A stretch of 64,000 nucleotides of DNA from Timonella senegalensis JC301 (GTDB lineage Bacteria > Actinomycetota > Actinomycetes > Actinomycetales > Cellulomonadaceae), in contig NZ_HE978641.1 of assembly GCF_000312125.1 (NCBI RefSeq), forward strand, positions 147,533-211,532, in the 5' to 3' direction. The translations under genes and the position numbers were made by a program. The notes under the pieces are model-generated. The model was not told the DNA's origin. It worked only from the letters and a program-made list of their open reading frames with translations, and searched no databases. Below, in pieces: positions 1-9,274 of this stretch. The number at the start of each line of letters is the position of its first letter. The first letter of the stretch is position 1.

Positions 1-787
1 CAAGAGGCGCCTCATACTGTCCCGGGCGGGTTACGTGTCCGGAGAGAGAGAACAGGCCGTTTCCGCTCGAGCGTTCCGTTCCCATCGAGGTGAACCAGTC
101 GGCGCCTCGGTTGATGATCTGAGGCACGGATGCGACGGACTCGACGTTGTTCACGACCGTGGGGCGTGCGTACAGTCCAGCCGTTGCTGGGAATGGCGGC
201 TTGAGGCGTGGCTGGCCTCGGCGTCCCTCAAGGGAATCGAGGAGCGCGGTCTCTTCACCACAAATGTAGGCTCCAGCACCCGCGTGGACGGTGACATCGA
301 GGTCGAATCCGGTGCCCTGGATGTTCTTGCCCAGATACCCGGCGGCGTACGCTTCCTCAACTGCACGAAGCAGTCGACGGTAGACGTGAACGACCTCGCC
401 GCGCAGGTAGATGAACGCGTGGTTCGATCCGATTGCGTACGACGTGATGATGACGCCCTCTACGAGGAACTGCGGTGCAGCCATCATGAGTGGGATGTCC
501 TTGCAGGTTCCCGGCTCGGACTCGTCCGCGTTCACCACGAGGTAGCGGGGGCCACCGTCAGCTGGGGGTAGGAATCCCCACTTCATTCCGGTTGGGAAGC
601 CTGCGCCACCGCGCCCACGCAGACCGGAGTCCTTGATGGTCTGGATGAGGTCTTCTGGCTTCTGAGCGAAGGCCTTCTTGAGGCCCTCGTAGCCACCATT
701 CTTGAGGTAGGTCTCAAGGGTCCAAGAGTTTGGCTGGTCCCAAAACGCGCTGAGGACGGGTGCCAGCACGGTGTTGTACTCGGTCAC
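1..787 (-). CDS. nuoF: NADH-quinone oxidoreductase subunit F, 5' part only
   Basis: NuoF carries the FMN and NADH sites and a 4Fe-4S cluster of respiratory complex I, passing electrons from NADH towards menaquinone. The gene starts with GTG at 787 and runs off the left edge, so only about 262 codons are present. The protein begins [16 protein letters not shown] and shows the glycine-rich FMN/NADH motif LRGRGGAGFPTGMKW followed by ADESEPGTCKD, both typical of the family. The GTG overlaps the nuoE stop by four bases, so the two are translationally coupled. The C-terminal 4Fe-4S region lies outside the window. Confidence 0.95.
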   Translation of the reverse strand, partial: MTEYNTVLAPVLSAFWDQPNSWTLETYLKNGGYEGLKKAFAQKPEDLIQTIKDSGLRGRGGAGFPTGMKWGFLPPADGGPRYLVVNADESEPGTCKDIPLMMAAPQFLVEGVIITSYAIGSNHAFIYLRGEVVHVYRRLLRAVEEAYAAGYLGKNIQGTGFDLDVTVHAGAGAYICGEETALLDSLEGRRGQPRLKPPFPATAGLYARPTVVNNVESVASVPQIINRGADWFTSMGTERSSGNGLFSLSGHVTRPGQYEAPL

Positions 788-1587
788 TTTGCGTCCCCTT
801 CCACTGCTGGGCGGTCGGCGGATGAGCCTTCGTCACCGGTGTTTGGTGCTACCTCGTCGAGGACTGGTTCGACTGGTGCGTCAACAGTAACTGCGCCATC
901 CACGCTCCACCCCTTCTCGCGTGCAAGCTTTGTACCCTCGATGGAAGCCTGGCCTGCGCCTGGTCCTTCATCAGCGAGGCCATCGCTAAAACCTGCGAGG
1001 ACTCGGGAGACGTGCTTGAAGCTGCAGATCTTGTCCGGTCCACGGCTAGGCTTGACGTCCTTGCCCGCTCGCAGGTCATCGACGAGCTGCGTGGCGGACT
1101 CTGGCGTCTGGTTGTCCATGAACTCCCAGTTGGCCATGACGACAGGTGCAAAGTCGCATCCTGCGTTGCATTCAACGCGCTCGAGCGTAATCTTGCCGTC
1201 TTCGGTGGTCTCGTCGTGCCCAATGCCGAGGTGCTCGGAGAGCTCGTCGAAGATTTCGTCTCCACCCATGATGGCGCAGAGCGTGTTCGTGCAGACACCA
1301 ATCGTGTACTCGCCATTCGGCTTGCGCTTGTACTGGGTGTAGAACGTGGCAACAGCGGAAACCTCTGCGGTGGTCAGGTCAAGCTGCTCCGCGCAGAACG
1401 TGATGCCATTGCGCGTAATGTACGAGTCCTCGGACTGTACGAGGTGCAGCATGGGCAGCAGCGCCGAACGCTTGACGGGGTACCGGGAGATGATCTCCTG
1501 TGCATCCTTGGCTAGGCGTGCGTAGGTTTCGGCGTCGTAGCCCGTCCCTTGCGCTGCGGTGTCCGACGATTCAATGTTGGCCGTCAT
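784..1587 (-). CDS. nuoE: NADH-quinone oxidoreductase subunit E
   Basis: NuoE is the 24-kDa type subunit of complex I and holds a 2Fe-2S cluster. The protein is 267 aa from the ATG at 1587, which overlaps the nuoD stop (ATGA). A longer frame upstream lies inside nuoD and is not used. The four cluster cysteines are visible in [13 protein letters not shown] and [11 protein letters not shown], spaced as in known NuoE proteins. After the thioredoxin-like core, about 90 acidic residues form a low-complexity C-terminal extension ([17 protein letters not shown] and beyond). Such extensions occur in actinobacterial NuoE; its role is unknown. Confidence 0.96.
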   Translation of the reverse strand: MTANIESSDTAAQGTGYDAETYARLAKDAQEIISRYPVKRSALLPMLHLVQSEDSYITRNGITFCAEQLDLTTAEVSAVATFYTQYKRKPNGEYTIGVCTNTLCAIMGGDEIFDELSEHLGIGHDETTEDGKITLERVECNAGCDFAPVVMANWEFMDNQTPESATQLVDDLRAGKDVKPSRGPDKICSFKHVSRVLAGFSDGLADEGPGAGQASIEGTKLAREKGWSVDGAVTVDAPVEPVLDEVAPNTGDEGSSADRPAVEGDAK

Positions 1588-2924
1588 CGGTCCACTCCTC
1601 CCATCACGGGGTCGATAGATGCAACTGCGACGACGACATCGGCGACTTGGCCGCCCTCGCACATAATCGAGGTTGCTTGAAGGTTGTTAAAGGATGGATC
1701 GCGGAAGTGCGCACGGAATGGTCGGGTACCGCCGTCGGAGACGAGGTGTACGCCGAGTTCGCCGCGTGGGTGCTCAACCGTTTGCCAGACCTGTCCGGCT
1801 GGTACACGAAAGCCTTCGGTGACCAGCTTGAAGTGGTGGATGAGCGCTTCCATCGAGGTACCCATGATGTTTCGGATGTGCTCGAACGAGTTGCCCTGGC
1901 CGTCAGAACCGATGGCGAGTTGGGCTGGCCATGCAATCTTCTTGTCCTCGACCATGACCGGCTGTCCGGCGGTGCGCTCGAGGCGGTCAAGAGTCTGCTC
2001 GACGATCTTGACGGACTGGCGGATCTCCTCAAAGCGGAGGAGGACTCGGTCGTAGGCGTCCGCACCGTCCGAGACGGGTACGTCAAAGTCGTAGGTCTCG
2101 TAGCCGCAGTACGGGTTAGCCTTGCGGACGTCGTATGGCAGGCCAGCGGAACGCAGGATTGGACCCGTGATTCCGAGCGCCATGGCGCCAGCGAGGTTGA
2201 TGTGCCCGATCCCGACCGTACGGAGCTTGAAGATCGGGTTTGCAAGGCAGAGGTTCTCGAGTTCGCGGGCGTACTTGAGGATGAGCACGAGTGCCTCGCG
2301 CGCTGCCTCGACGAAGCCTGCTGGAAGGTCCTGAGCGACGCCACCTGGGCGGATGTACGCGTTGTTCATGCGCAGTCCGCTGGCCATTTCGAAGAGTCGC
2401 AGGACTTCTTCACGTCCGGTGAATCCGGCGGTCATGACCGTAGTTGCGCCGAGCTCGTTACCGCCGGTGCCGAGGCAGACGAAGTGGGAGCCAATGCGCT
2501 GGAGCTCCATCATCATGACACGAATGATCGTTGCGCGCTCTGGGATGTCGTCAGTGATGCCGAGGAGCTTCTCAACTCCAAGGCAGTAGGCGGTCTCCTG
2601 GAAGATCGAGGCCAGGTAGTCCATACGGGTGACATAGGTGACGCCCTGAACCCAGGTGCGGTACTCCATGTTCTTTTCGATGCCGGTGTGCAGGTAACCG
2701 ATACCCGCACGGGCCTCGGTGACGTGCTCGCCGTCCATCTCGATCATGAGGCGGAGCACACCATGGGTCGATGGGTGCTGAGGCCCCATGTTGACGATGA
2801 TGCGCTCTTCTCCGAGCTGGCGGATCTCCTCGGTGATCTTGTCCCAGTCTCCACCCGTAGCTTCGAACTGTGGGGCGGACTCGTCTGCGAAATCTCCGCG
2901 TGTTGCGTGCGGTGCGCTGGTCAC
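1584..2924 (-). CDS. nuoD: NADH-quinone oxidoreductase subunit D
   Basis: NuoD is the 49-kDa type peripheral-arm subunit of complex I and helps form the quinone site. At 446 aa it has the usual actinobacterial length. Family signatures are [15 protein letters not shown] near residue 45, GYLHTGIEK near residue 76, TYVTRMDYL, and the [10 protein letters not shown] segment near residue 195. The ATG at 2924 overlaps the nuoC stop by four bases and the gene's stop overlaps the nuoE start, giving tight coupling. A long open frame on the opposite strand is an antisense shadow. Confidence 0.97.
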   Translation of the reverse strand: MTSAPHATRGDFADESAPQFEATGGDWDKITEEIRQLGEERIIVNMGPQHPSTHGVLRLMIEMDGEHVTEARAGIGYLHTGIEKNMEYRTWVQGVTYVTRMDYLASIFQETAYCLGVEKLLGITDDIPERATIIRVMMMELQRIGSHFVCLGTGGNELGATTVMTAGFTGREEVLRLFEMASGLRMNNAYIRPGGVAQDLPAGFVEAAREALVLILKYARELENLCLANPIFKLRTVGIGHINLAGAMALGITGPILRSAGLPYDVRKANPYCGYETYDFDVPVSDGADAYDRVLLRFEEIRQSVKIVEQTLDRLERTAGQPVMVEDKKIAWPAQLAIGSDGQGNSFEHIRNIMGTSMEALIHHFKLVTEGFRVPAGQVWQTVEHPRGELGVHLVSDGGTRPFRAHFRDPSFNNLQATSIMCEGGQVADVVVAVASIDPVMGGVDR

Positions 2925-3649
2925 GAGTACTTCCTCCTCTGGTCTGCTGGTGGGATGGTGGCGCCCTTGTATTCGACTGGGATTCCACCGAGTGGGTAGT
3001 CCTTGCGCTGCGGGTGGCCTGGCCAGTCATCGGGCATTTCGATGCGGGTCAGATCGTCGCGGCCGGTAAAGATGATGCCGAAGAAGTCCCAGGTTTCGCG
3101 CTCGTGCCAGTCGTTAGCTGGGTAGATGTCCACCGTGGTTGGGATCGTTGGGTCTTCCTCTGGTGCAGCTACGTCGAGGCGCAGGCTACGTCCGTGAGTT
3201 ACCGAGGTGAGGTGGTAGACAGCGTGAAGTTCGCGTCCGGTGTCGCCTGGGTAGTGGACGCCCGAGACGCCGAGGCTCAGCTCGAAGCGGAGGTCCTGGT
3301 CATCGCGCAGGATCTGGCATACGGGCACCAGGTGCTTGCGGTTGATAAACAGGGTCAGTTCGCCGCGGTCAACTGCCACGGACTCGATGGCCTCAGCGGG
3401 GTTGATGCCCTGCTCGGTCAGGACCTCAGCGAGGAAGTCCACTGCATCGTCGAACCAACCACCGTAGGGGCGAGGGCTCGACTGCGCGATGACAACGTTC
3501 GTGACGAGTCCGCCGAATCCGGAGGTGTCCGATCCGCCGCTGGCTCCGAACATTCCCGATCGGGTACCGATTACCTCATCCTTCGCTGTTGCGAAGATGG
3601 AGTCCGAGGTCTGCGGCTCGAGTTCGCCGCCGCTCTGGTTCTCACTCAC
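2921..3649 (-). CDS. nuoC: NADH-quinone oxidoreductase subunit C
   Basis: NuoC is the 30-kDa type subunit of the complex I peripheral arm. The 242-aa protein has the family signature near its C-terminus: [18 protein letters not shown], then [16 protein letters not shown]. The N-terminal 40 residues are Gly/Ser-rich and variable. The start ATG overlaps the nuoB stop by four bases and the stop overlaps the nuoD start, so nuoB to nuoF read as one coupled unit. Confidence 0.96.
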   Translation of the reverse strand: MSENQSGGELEPQTSDSIFATAKDEVIGTRSGMFGASGGSDTSGFGGLVTNVVIAQSSPRPYGGWFDDAVDFLAEVLTEQGINPAEAIESVAVDRGELTLFINRKHLVPVCQILRDDQDLRFELSLGVSGVHYPGDTGRELHAVYHLTSVTHGRSLRLDVAAPEEDPTIPTTVDIYPANDWHERETWDFFGIIFTGRDDLTRIEMPDDWPGHPQRKDYPLGGIPVEYKGATIPPADQRRKYS

Positions 3650-4197
3650 TTCAGGAGGCCTTTCATGTTCGACACAGGCGTGGCCTCGAGGGCCGCCTTC
3701 TCTACCGCGGCCACAATGTTCTTGCGGTTCGTGAAGAGTGGCTCGGCCTTGACCTGCTTGTGCAGCTCGAGGATTGCGTTGATGAGCATTTCGGGGCGTG
3801 GAGGGCAGCCCGGCAGGTAGATGTCGACGGGCACAATGTGGTCAACGCCCTGCACGACCGCGTAGTTGTTGAACATTCCGCCGGAGGAAGCGCATACGCC
3901 CATGGAGAGTACCCACTTGGGTTCAGCCATCTGGTCGTAGACCTGGCGCACAACCGGAGCCATCTTTTGGCTCACGCGGCCTGCCACGATCATGAGGTCG
4001 GCCTGTCGTGGAGACGCGCGGAAGACCTCCATGCCGAATCGAGAGATGTCGAAGCGTGACGATGCCGTTGCCATCATTTCGATTGCACAGCAAGCAAGGC
4101 CGAACGTTACGGGCCACATTGAGCTCTTACGTATCGTTCCGGCCAGTTCCTCAACTGAAGTGAGGATAAATCCTGGGTTCTGTTCGTCGTGTGACAT
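3646..4197 (-). CDS. nuoB: NADH-quinone oxidoreductase subunit B
   Basis: NuoB is the 20-kDa type subunit that holds cluster N2, the last iron-sulfur centre before the quinone. Ligand cysteines are seen in [24 protein letters not shown] and [10 protein letters not shown] place the start at the ATG at 4197 ([10 protein letters not shown], 183 aa) because a GGAAGG ribosome site lies just upstream. A longer in-frame version from 4233 would overlap the nuoA coding sequence. Only 13 bases separate nuoA and nuoB. Confidence 0.96.
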   Translation of the reverse strand: MSHDEQNPGFILTSVEELAGTIRKSSMWPVTFGLACCAIEMMATASSRFDISRFGMEVFRASPRQADLMIVAGRVSQKMAPVVRQVYDQMAEPKWVLSMGVCASSGGMFNNYAVVQGVDHIVPVDIYLPGCPPRPEMLINAILELHKQVKAEPLFTNRKNIVAAVEKAALEATPVSNMKGLLK

Positions 4198-4210
4198 GGT
4201 GACCTTCCGC

Positions 4211-4573
4211 CTAGACCCACTCGAATCCGCCACGGCGCCATTCGTAGATGAATGGAACTGTAATGAGGGCGAGGAACGAGAGCATTGCTACCAAACCGAA
4301 TCCGGCCAAGTACTGGAAGTCGACTGCCCATGGGTAGAGGAATACGACTTCGATATCGAAGATGATGAATGTCATCGCGATCAGGTAGTACTTGATCGGG
4401 AACTTTCCACCATCCACGGCGTGTGGGGTCGGCTGAATACCGCACTCGTAGGCTTCGAGCTTTGCCTTGTTGTATCGCTTGGGGCCAATCAGGGCACTGG
4501 CCACCACGCCACCTAGGGCGAGCACAAGGGCTACTCCCATGAGCACTAGGAGCGGAACATATGGGTTGTCCAT
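4211..4573 (-). CDS. nuoA: NADH-quinone oxidoreductase subunit A
   Basis: NuoA is a small membrane subunit of complex I with three transmembrane helices. All three can be seen in the 120-aa protein, near residues 8-30, 63-83 and 88-110. The family motif YECGIQP sits in the first loop, followed by [23 protein letters not shown]. It is the first gene of the nuo operon, so its promoter should lie in the long gene-free region to its right. Confidence 0.96.
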   Translation of the reverse strand: MDNPYVPLLVLMGVALVLALGGVVASALIGPKRYNKAKLEAYECGIQPTPHAVDGGKFPIKYYLIAMTFIIFDIEVVFLYPWAVDFQYLAGFGLVAMLSFLALITVPFIYEWRRGGFEWV

Positions 4574-5306
4574 ACCGGAACTACCTCGCAGTGTGAAGCG
4601 TCTTTACGAGCGACGATTTTCAGTTGGTTTGTTTCAGTGAAACGGTGGTGCTTTGCTCGCGTCTCGTCGCCCTTGGGTTTCCTTAGGCGACCGGACCACA
4701 CCGAGGATCGGGGCGGTCACGGGCAACATTGCCTGTGACGTGAGTTGTTCTACCTAATACTTTGTTAGTCCGTACCAAAAAGGCTAGGACCCAAGTCCCA
4801 TGGGGCGCCCCTTTGGAAGTACGCCCGCAGCCCCATTTCGCCCTGCTCCTTCAGTGGGGCAGGACACCTGTGAAGACCATCACAAGACCTCATAGTCACT
4901 GTAGTCACGATCACTTTTCACTTCCGCTAAGGTGAACCTAACTTACGTGCGTGTGGACTGGTCAGAACCGCGGCCTCAAGCCGTTTGCGCGCAGCGCCTC
5001 AACCTGACAGATCTCCACATTCTTTCAGTTTTGATACAAATTCTTTCATGATGTGGACGCGATTCCGGGGCCTTGCGCAGCGTCACGCCCCAAACACCCG
5101 GGAATCATGAAATCAGGCATGTCCGCCGTGCACTGTTAGGGCGGTTCGGGGTGTCGCCGAATTAGCCCCGTGGGAGAACGGTCCCACTTCGTGCACGTAT
5201 TCCTAAGCGCCACTGCACCAGCGTGCACACGGCCGCAAAACCTAGCCCGCCTGCGCCACCTTCTCGCGCCACGTTGCGCGCAGGCCCACCTACACAACCA
5301 GATAAG

Positions 5307-5348
5307 CGACGATGGTGCCCGACCTACGTAGGTCGGGCACCATCGTCG
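5307..5348. repeat. 42-base perfect palindrome, possible menG terminator
   Basis: Two 21-base arms (5307-5327 and 5328-5348) match perfectly with no loop, centred on CTAC/GTAG. The structure lies 54 bases beyond the menG stop, so it could end menG transcription, although no T-run follows in that direction. The right arm runs directly into a copy of the dispersed core ATCGTCGAAAAT at 5342-5353, so the last seven bases of the arm are part of that element. Confidence 0.75.
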
Positions 5349-5353
5349 AAAAT
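5342..5353 (+). repeat. Dispersed core ATCGTCGAAAAT
   Basis: Exact copy of the 12-base core, running out of the right arm of the 42-base palindrome downstream of menG. The partner half reads GGTCGGGCACC rather than GCTGG. Confidence 0.85.
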
Positions 5354-5401
5354 CAGTTGGTGCAGGCAGCGAAGCTGCCGGCTATTCGGCTGGAAGCCAG
5401 A

Positions 5402-6100
5402 TCAAACCAGTGGCTTGGTGGCGCGGTGCAGTGCCACGATCCCGCCTGTGAGGTTTCGGTAGGCGACGTTGCGCCAGCCTGCCTCCTGCATGAGCTCAGC
5501 GAGGCTTTCCTGGTTCGGCCACTGCGAGATGGACTCGGCAAGGTAGTCGTACGAGCCGGAGTCACGCGTGACCAGGCCAGCGACCTTGGGCAGCGCCTTC
5601 ATGAGGTAGTTCGAGTAAACGGTACGGAACGGCTTCCACGTTGGGGTGGAGAACTCGCAGATCACCACGTGTCCACCCGGCTTCACCACGCGGAACAACT
5701 CGGAGAGCGCGCCCACCGTATCCACGACGTTGCGCAGACCAAACGAGATCGTGGCGGCGTTGAAGGAATTGTCAGCGAAGGGCAGCTGGGTTGCGTCGCC
5801 GGCAGTGAACGGCAGGTCAGGACGGCGCACCTTGCCCACTTTGAGCATGCCGAAGGAGAAGTCGCATGGCACTACAAGAGCGCCAGCTGCATCGAACGGT
5901 TCCGAGGACGTGCCCGTTCCTGCAGCTAGATCGAGAATACGATCGCCAGGCTGAGGGTTCACCGCCGCGACAGTAGCGCGGCGCCACGCACGGTCCTGGC
6001 CGAGCGAGATCACATCGTTGGTGATGTCGTACTTTGACGCGATGCCGTCAAACATCGAGGCGACATCCTGCGGTTTCTTATCAAGGGAGGCACGAGACAT
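5402..6100 (-). CDS. menG: Demethylmenaquinone methyltransferase
   Basis: MenG (UbiE family) adds the C-methyl group to demethylmenaquinone with S-adenosylmethionine, the last step of menaquinone synthesis. The 232-aa protein has the SAM-binding motif [12 protein letters not shown] near residue 57, the start-region signature [13 protein letters not shown], and the family segment SFGLRNVVD near residue 119. The length is normal. It is divergent from menF, 53 bases away, so the two probably share a promoter region. Confidence 0.95.
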   Translation of the reverse strand: MSRASLDKKPQDVASMFDGIASKYDITNDVISLGQDRAWRRATVAAVNPQPGDRILDLAAGTGTSSEPFDAAGALVVPCDFSFGMLKVGKVRRPDLPFTAGDATQLPFADNSFNAATISFGLRNVVDTVGALSELFRVVKPGGHVVICEFSTPTWKPFRTVYSNYLMKALPKVAGLVTRDSGSYDYLAESISQWPNQESLAELMQEAGWRNVAYRNLTGGIVALHRATKPLV

Positions 6101-6153
6101 GTAGCCATTATCTCAGCAAGAACTACATGCTTAGGGACTTATCCTTAGAAGTG

Positions 6154-7509
6154 ATGACTACCAATCCGACACAGGCAGCGAGCACCCACAAGGAGCACGC
6201 CACCTCACAGAGCGCACACGAGCTCTCACGCCTCGTTGCCCGCACGGTCGAAATCCCCGCGCGCGGCACGAACCTGACGGCTCTCATTGACCTTCTTCCC
6301 GCAACCGCTCCCCTGGCCTGGGTACGACGCGGCGAGGGAATCGTGGGTTGGGGTGAAGTCGCCCGACTCGAGTTCACCGGCGCCGACCGGTTCGACGAGG
6401 CAATCAGCGCATGGAACCACATCCGAGAGCACGTCATTATTCGCGACGAGGTGAAGCTGCCCGGAACCGGCGCAGTGGCGTTCGGCACGTTCGGCTTCTC
6501 GTACGCCACCAAGAACCCGTCAGTGCTGATCATCCCGCAGGTTGTTGTGGGGCGGCGCGGAGACACCTGGTGGCTCACCACGATCACGACTGCCGATGAA
6601 CCATTTGCGCACCAGATGAACTTGGACGACCTCGCCCAGGACCTCGAGCCCGTCTCGATCCCGGGTGCCGTGGCCTTTAGCGCTGGCTCACGCTCAGAAG
6701 ATGAGTGGAAGGGCGTCGTCGCTCGCGGCATTGAGCTCATCAAGGCAGGGCAGCTCGACAAGATCGTGCTCGCCCGCGACGTGGTGGGGCGCACCGACAA
6801 TCCAATCGACGTGCGCCACCTCCTAGGGAACCTCGCAGTGGCTTACCAGAACTGCTGGACGTTTTCGGTGGACACAATGGTCGGGGCTACGCCTGAGCTC
6901 CTAGTCCGAACAGAAAAGGGCCTCGTGACCAGCCGCGTGCTCGCCGGAACAATCCAACGCACCGGCGATGATGAAACCGACACTGCACACGCCGCGATCC
7001 TCGCGCACTCGTCCAAGGACCTCGAGGAACACGAGTACGCCGTGCGCTCGGTTGCGGACGCACTGCGACCCTACTGTTCCTCACTCAATGTCCCCGAAAC
7101 CCCGTTTGTGCTGCACCTGCCCAACGTCCTACACCTCGCGTCAGACGTAGCAGCGGTCGTGGACAGCTCCGCGGGTGCCACGAGTTTGTCGTTGGCCAAG
7201 GCCCTGCACCCCACCGCCGCAGTGTGCGGAACTCCCACCGTGGAGGCAGCCCAGACGATCCTCGAGATCGAGGGCATGGACCGCTCTCGGTACGCCGGCC
7301 CCGTAGGGTGGCTCGGCGCGGACGGCGACGGCGAGTGGGGCATTGGACTACGCTCCGCAGAGCTCTCGGCCACCGACCCACATCAGATCAGGCTCTTCGC
7401 TGGCTGCGGAATCGTTGCCGCCTCTGACCCAGCCTCTGAATTGGCAGAGACGTTTGCCAAGCTGCGCCCCATGCAGTCCGCGCTCGGTGAGCGGGTAGCC
7501 GCAGAGTAG
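6154..7509 (+). CDS. menF: Isochorismate synthase
   Basis: MenF converts chorismate to isochorismate, the first committed menaquinone step. The C-terminal two thirds are the chorismate-binding domain. Visible signatures are LDKIVLARDVVG near residue 205, SRVLAGTIQRTG, the segment HLASDVAAVV, and ALHPTAAVCGTPTVEA followed by RYAGPVGWLGADGDGEW near the end. I chose the ATG at 6154 (451 aa). An in-frame ATG at 6127 would add nine residues and cannot be excluded because neither has a strong ribosome site. The related enzymes EntC and DhbC are possible names, but the men context favours MenF. Confidence 0.93.
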   Translation: MTTNPTQAASTHKEHATSQSAHELSRLVARTVEIPARGTNLTALIDLLPATAPLAWVRRGEGIVGWGEVARLEFTGADRFDEAISAWNHIREHVIIRDEVKLPGTGAVAFGTFGFSYATKNPSVLIIPQVVVGRRGDTWWLTTITTADEPFAHQMNLDDLAQDLEPVSIPGAVAFSAGSRSEDEWKGVVARGIELIKAGQLDKIVLARDVVGRTDNPIDVRHLLGNLAVAYQNCWTFSVDTMVGATPELLVRTEKGLVTSRVLAGTIQRTGDDETDTAHAAILAHSSKDLEEHEYAVRSVADALRPYCSSLNVPETPFVLHLPNVLHLASDVAAVVDSSAGATSLSLAKALHPTAAVCGTPTVEAAQTILEIEGMDRSRYAGPVGWLGADGDGEWGIGLRSAELSATDPHQIRLFAGCGIVAASDPASELAETFAKLRPMQSALGERVAAE

Positions 7510-7545
7510 CCCAGCGCCCTACATTTAGCGCGTGCACGCGCGAAC

Positions 7546-7584
7546 AAGGCCGGTGGCCGACCGCGTTGGTCGGCCACCGGCCTT
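7546..7584. terminator. Bidirectional terminator between menF and htrA
   Basis: A 17-base perfect stem (7546-7562 with 7568-7584, loop GCGTT) lies between two convergent genes. It starts with AA and ends with TT followed by CT-rich sequence, so it can serve both directions. Confidence 0.9.
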
Positions 7585-7650
7585 TCTACTCGTGTGTTCC
7601 AGTCCGTGCGGCAGATCGGCCGCCGACGTCAGTGGGCTGGACTACTTGGG

Positions 7651-9186
7651 TCAGCCGTTGCCGCCTGGGAGACCTGGGAAGAGGTCGCCGAGGTTAGGCA
7701 GGTTGTTTGGGTTGGTCTGGTCGCTCGAGCCGCCCTGTCCAGAACCACCCTGGTTTGAGTCACTATTTCCCGATCCTGAGTCCGGTGTCGTGGTCGCGGT
7801 CTCCGTGCGCTCGGCGAGCGTCACCTTGACGGTGATCAACTTGCCATCGCGGATGACGCCAAGCTCCACCGTATCGCCGGCGTTGTGCTCACGAACAAAC
7901 CCGGTCAGAGATTCCGTACCCGTCACGGACTTGCCGTCCACCGAGACGATGACGTCCTTGGCCTGAATACCGGCCTTGGCCGCGGGGGAATCAGTACTCG
8001 TCGAGGCGACGACCGCACCCTGGCGGGTAGAGCCGTCCGCTGTTCCAGTGCCGTCCTGCATGGTCACGCCGAGGAACGCGTGCTTGGCCGTTCCGGAGTC
8101 AATGAGCTGCGCACCAATGTTCTTTGCAAGGTCCGATGGGATTGCAAAGCCGAGGCCGATTGAACCGCTCTGGCTCGATGACGACCCGGACATCGTGGCA
8201 ATCGAGCTCGTGATTCCGATGACCTCACCCTGTGCGTTGAACAGTGGCCCACCGGAGTTTCCGGGGTTGATCGCGGCGTCGATCTGGATCGCGTTGGTGA
8301 CAACGAGCGTTCCATCGGACGTCTGAGCCGTGGTGACGGGTCGGTTGACTGCGGAGACGATGCCGGTTGTCGCGGTTTGGGAGAGACCAAGTGGGTTACC
8401 CATCGCCATGACCGAGGAACCCACGGTCACACTGTCCGACTGTGCAAAGACCGCGGAGCGCAGGTCGCTTGGTGGGTTCTCGATCTGGATGACCGCGAGG
8501 TCGGTTGCAGCGTCGAGGCCGGTGATCTTTGCATCGTAGATGCGACCGTCATTGAGCGTCACCTGAACTGTGTTGTTGGAGGCACCCTCGACAACGTGGT
8601 TGTTCGTGATGATGTGGCCCTTGGCGTCGATGATGACGCCCGAGCCTTGTGCAGAGCCCTGCTGCGTGTTCACGCTAATCGCAACCACAGAGGGTGCGAC
8701 TGCCGCAGAGACCTTCTGCCAGTCCGGGTTCTCGTTGGTGGAGCTTGCCACGGGTACGTTGACAGCGCCCTCGCCCGCCCCGCCGAGAGTCGGCGCAGTC
8801 TGGGTGGTGGGTGAGTTCGACTGGTCCGCCGAGAACTGACCGGTCAGAGCTGCTGTCCCGGCACTCGCGAGAATTGCTGTAATTGCGGCAGTTGCCACAA
8901 CCGGTCCGAGAACGCGTTGCTTCTTGACCGGCGTTTCCACTGCCACACCGGACTGGGTGGGCCCTGCGGAGTGCATTGCTGACTGGTCCGACCAGTTGGC
9001 AGTGCTGTGTGCAGCTGCGGGGTACTGCACTGCCTGCGGAGTTGGTGGGACCGGTGGAGCTGGTGGGGCCGGCGGGACGCTCTGGCCACCCGCTGGTGCC
9101 GTGAACCGTGGGAGCGCCTGGGTCTTGTTCAGGTCCTCGTTGCCCCCAGTGTTCGGTTGTGCATCGAATTCATTGTTCTGCGTCAT
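7651..9186 (-). CDS. htrA: Membrane-anchored HtrA-type serine protease with PDZ domain
   Basis: This is a DegP/HtrA family envelope protease (511 aa), expected to handle misfolded proteins outside the membrane. The first 90 residues are Pro/Ala-rich and cytoplasmic. A transmembrane helix follows at about 92-114. The trypsin-like domain shows the triad: His in HIITNNHVVEG, Asp in DAATDLAVIQIE and Ser in NPGNSGGPLF. A PDZ domain at about 385-465 (FLGVTMQDG, then GIQAKDVIVSVDG) is followed by a Gly/Ser/Asn-rich tail. A strong AAGGAGGAG ribosome site precedes the ATG. It sits between menF and menD with no obvious functional link. Confidence 0.93.
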   Translation of the reverse strand: MTQNNEFDAQPNTGGNEDLNKTQALPRFTAPAGGQSVPPAPPAPPVPPTPQAVQYPAAAHSTANWSDQSAMHSAGPTQSGVAVETPVKKQRVLGPVVATAAITAILASAGTAALTGQFSADQSNSPTTQTAPTLGGAGEGAVNVPVASSTNENPDWQKVSAAVAPSVVAISVNTQQGSAQGSGVIIDAKGHIITNNHVVEGASNNTVQVTLNDGRIYDAKITGLDAATDLAVIQIENPPSDLRSAVFAQSDSVTVGSSVMAMGNPLGLSQTATTGIVSAVNRPVTTAQTSDGTLVVTNAIQIDAAINPGNSGGPLFNAQGEVIGITSSIATMSGSSSSQSGSIGLGFAIPSDLAKNIGAQLIDSGTAKHAFLGVTMQDGTGTADGSTRQGAVVASTSTDSPAAKAGIQAKDVIVSVDGKSVTGTESLTGFVREHNAGDTVELGVIRDGKLITVKVTLAERTETATTTPDSGSGNSDSNQGGSGQGGSSDQTNPNNLPNLGDLFPGLPGGNG

Positions 9187-9274
9187 GGTGCTCCTCCTTG
9201 AAGTTCTTAACTACAAGGGAACACTGCCGCTCTGAAACGGTGCTTGGAGATGTCTGAAAGTTTCCTTAAAACGA

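Larger units (their letters stand above)
4574..5401. other. 828-bp gene-free region upstream of nuoA
   Basis: No convincing gene is present on either strand. The stretch probably carries the nuo promoter and a long 5' leader. Visible elements are an inverted repeat GTTTCA-G-TGAAAC at 4631-4643, a palindrome AGGTGAACCT at 4930-4939 that resembles part of a DtxR/IdeR box, and an AT-rich patch near 5025-5050. The 42-base perfect palindrome at its right end is listed separately. The regulator assignments are guesses. Confidence 0.5.

Noticed and set aside
1500-2999. 499-codon open frame on the plus strand
   Set aside because: It is antisense to nuoD/nuoE, whose products are unmistakable and translationally coupled. 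Its protein resembles no family and arises from high-GC codon bias.
4631-4643. Possible parS site upstream of nuoA
   Set aside because: parS is TGTTTCACGTGAAACA. Here the central CG is reduced to one base and the flanks do not fit, so ParB binding is unlikely.
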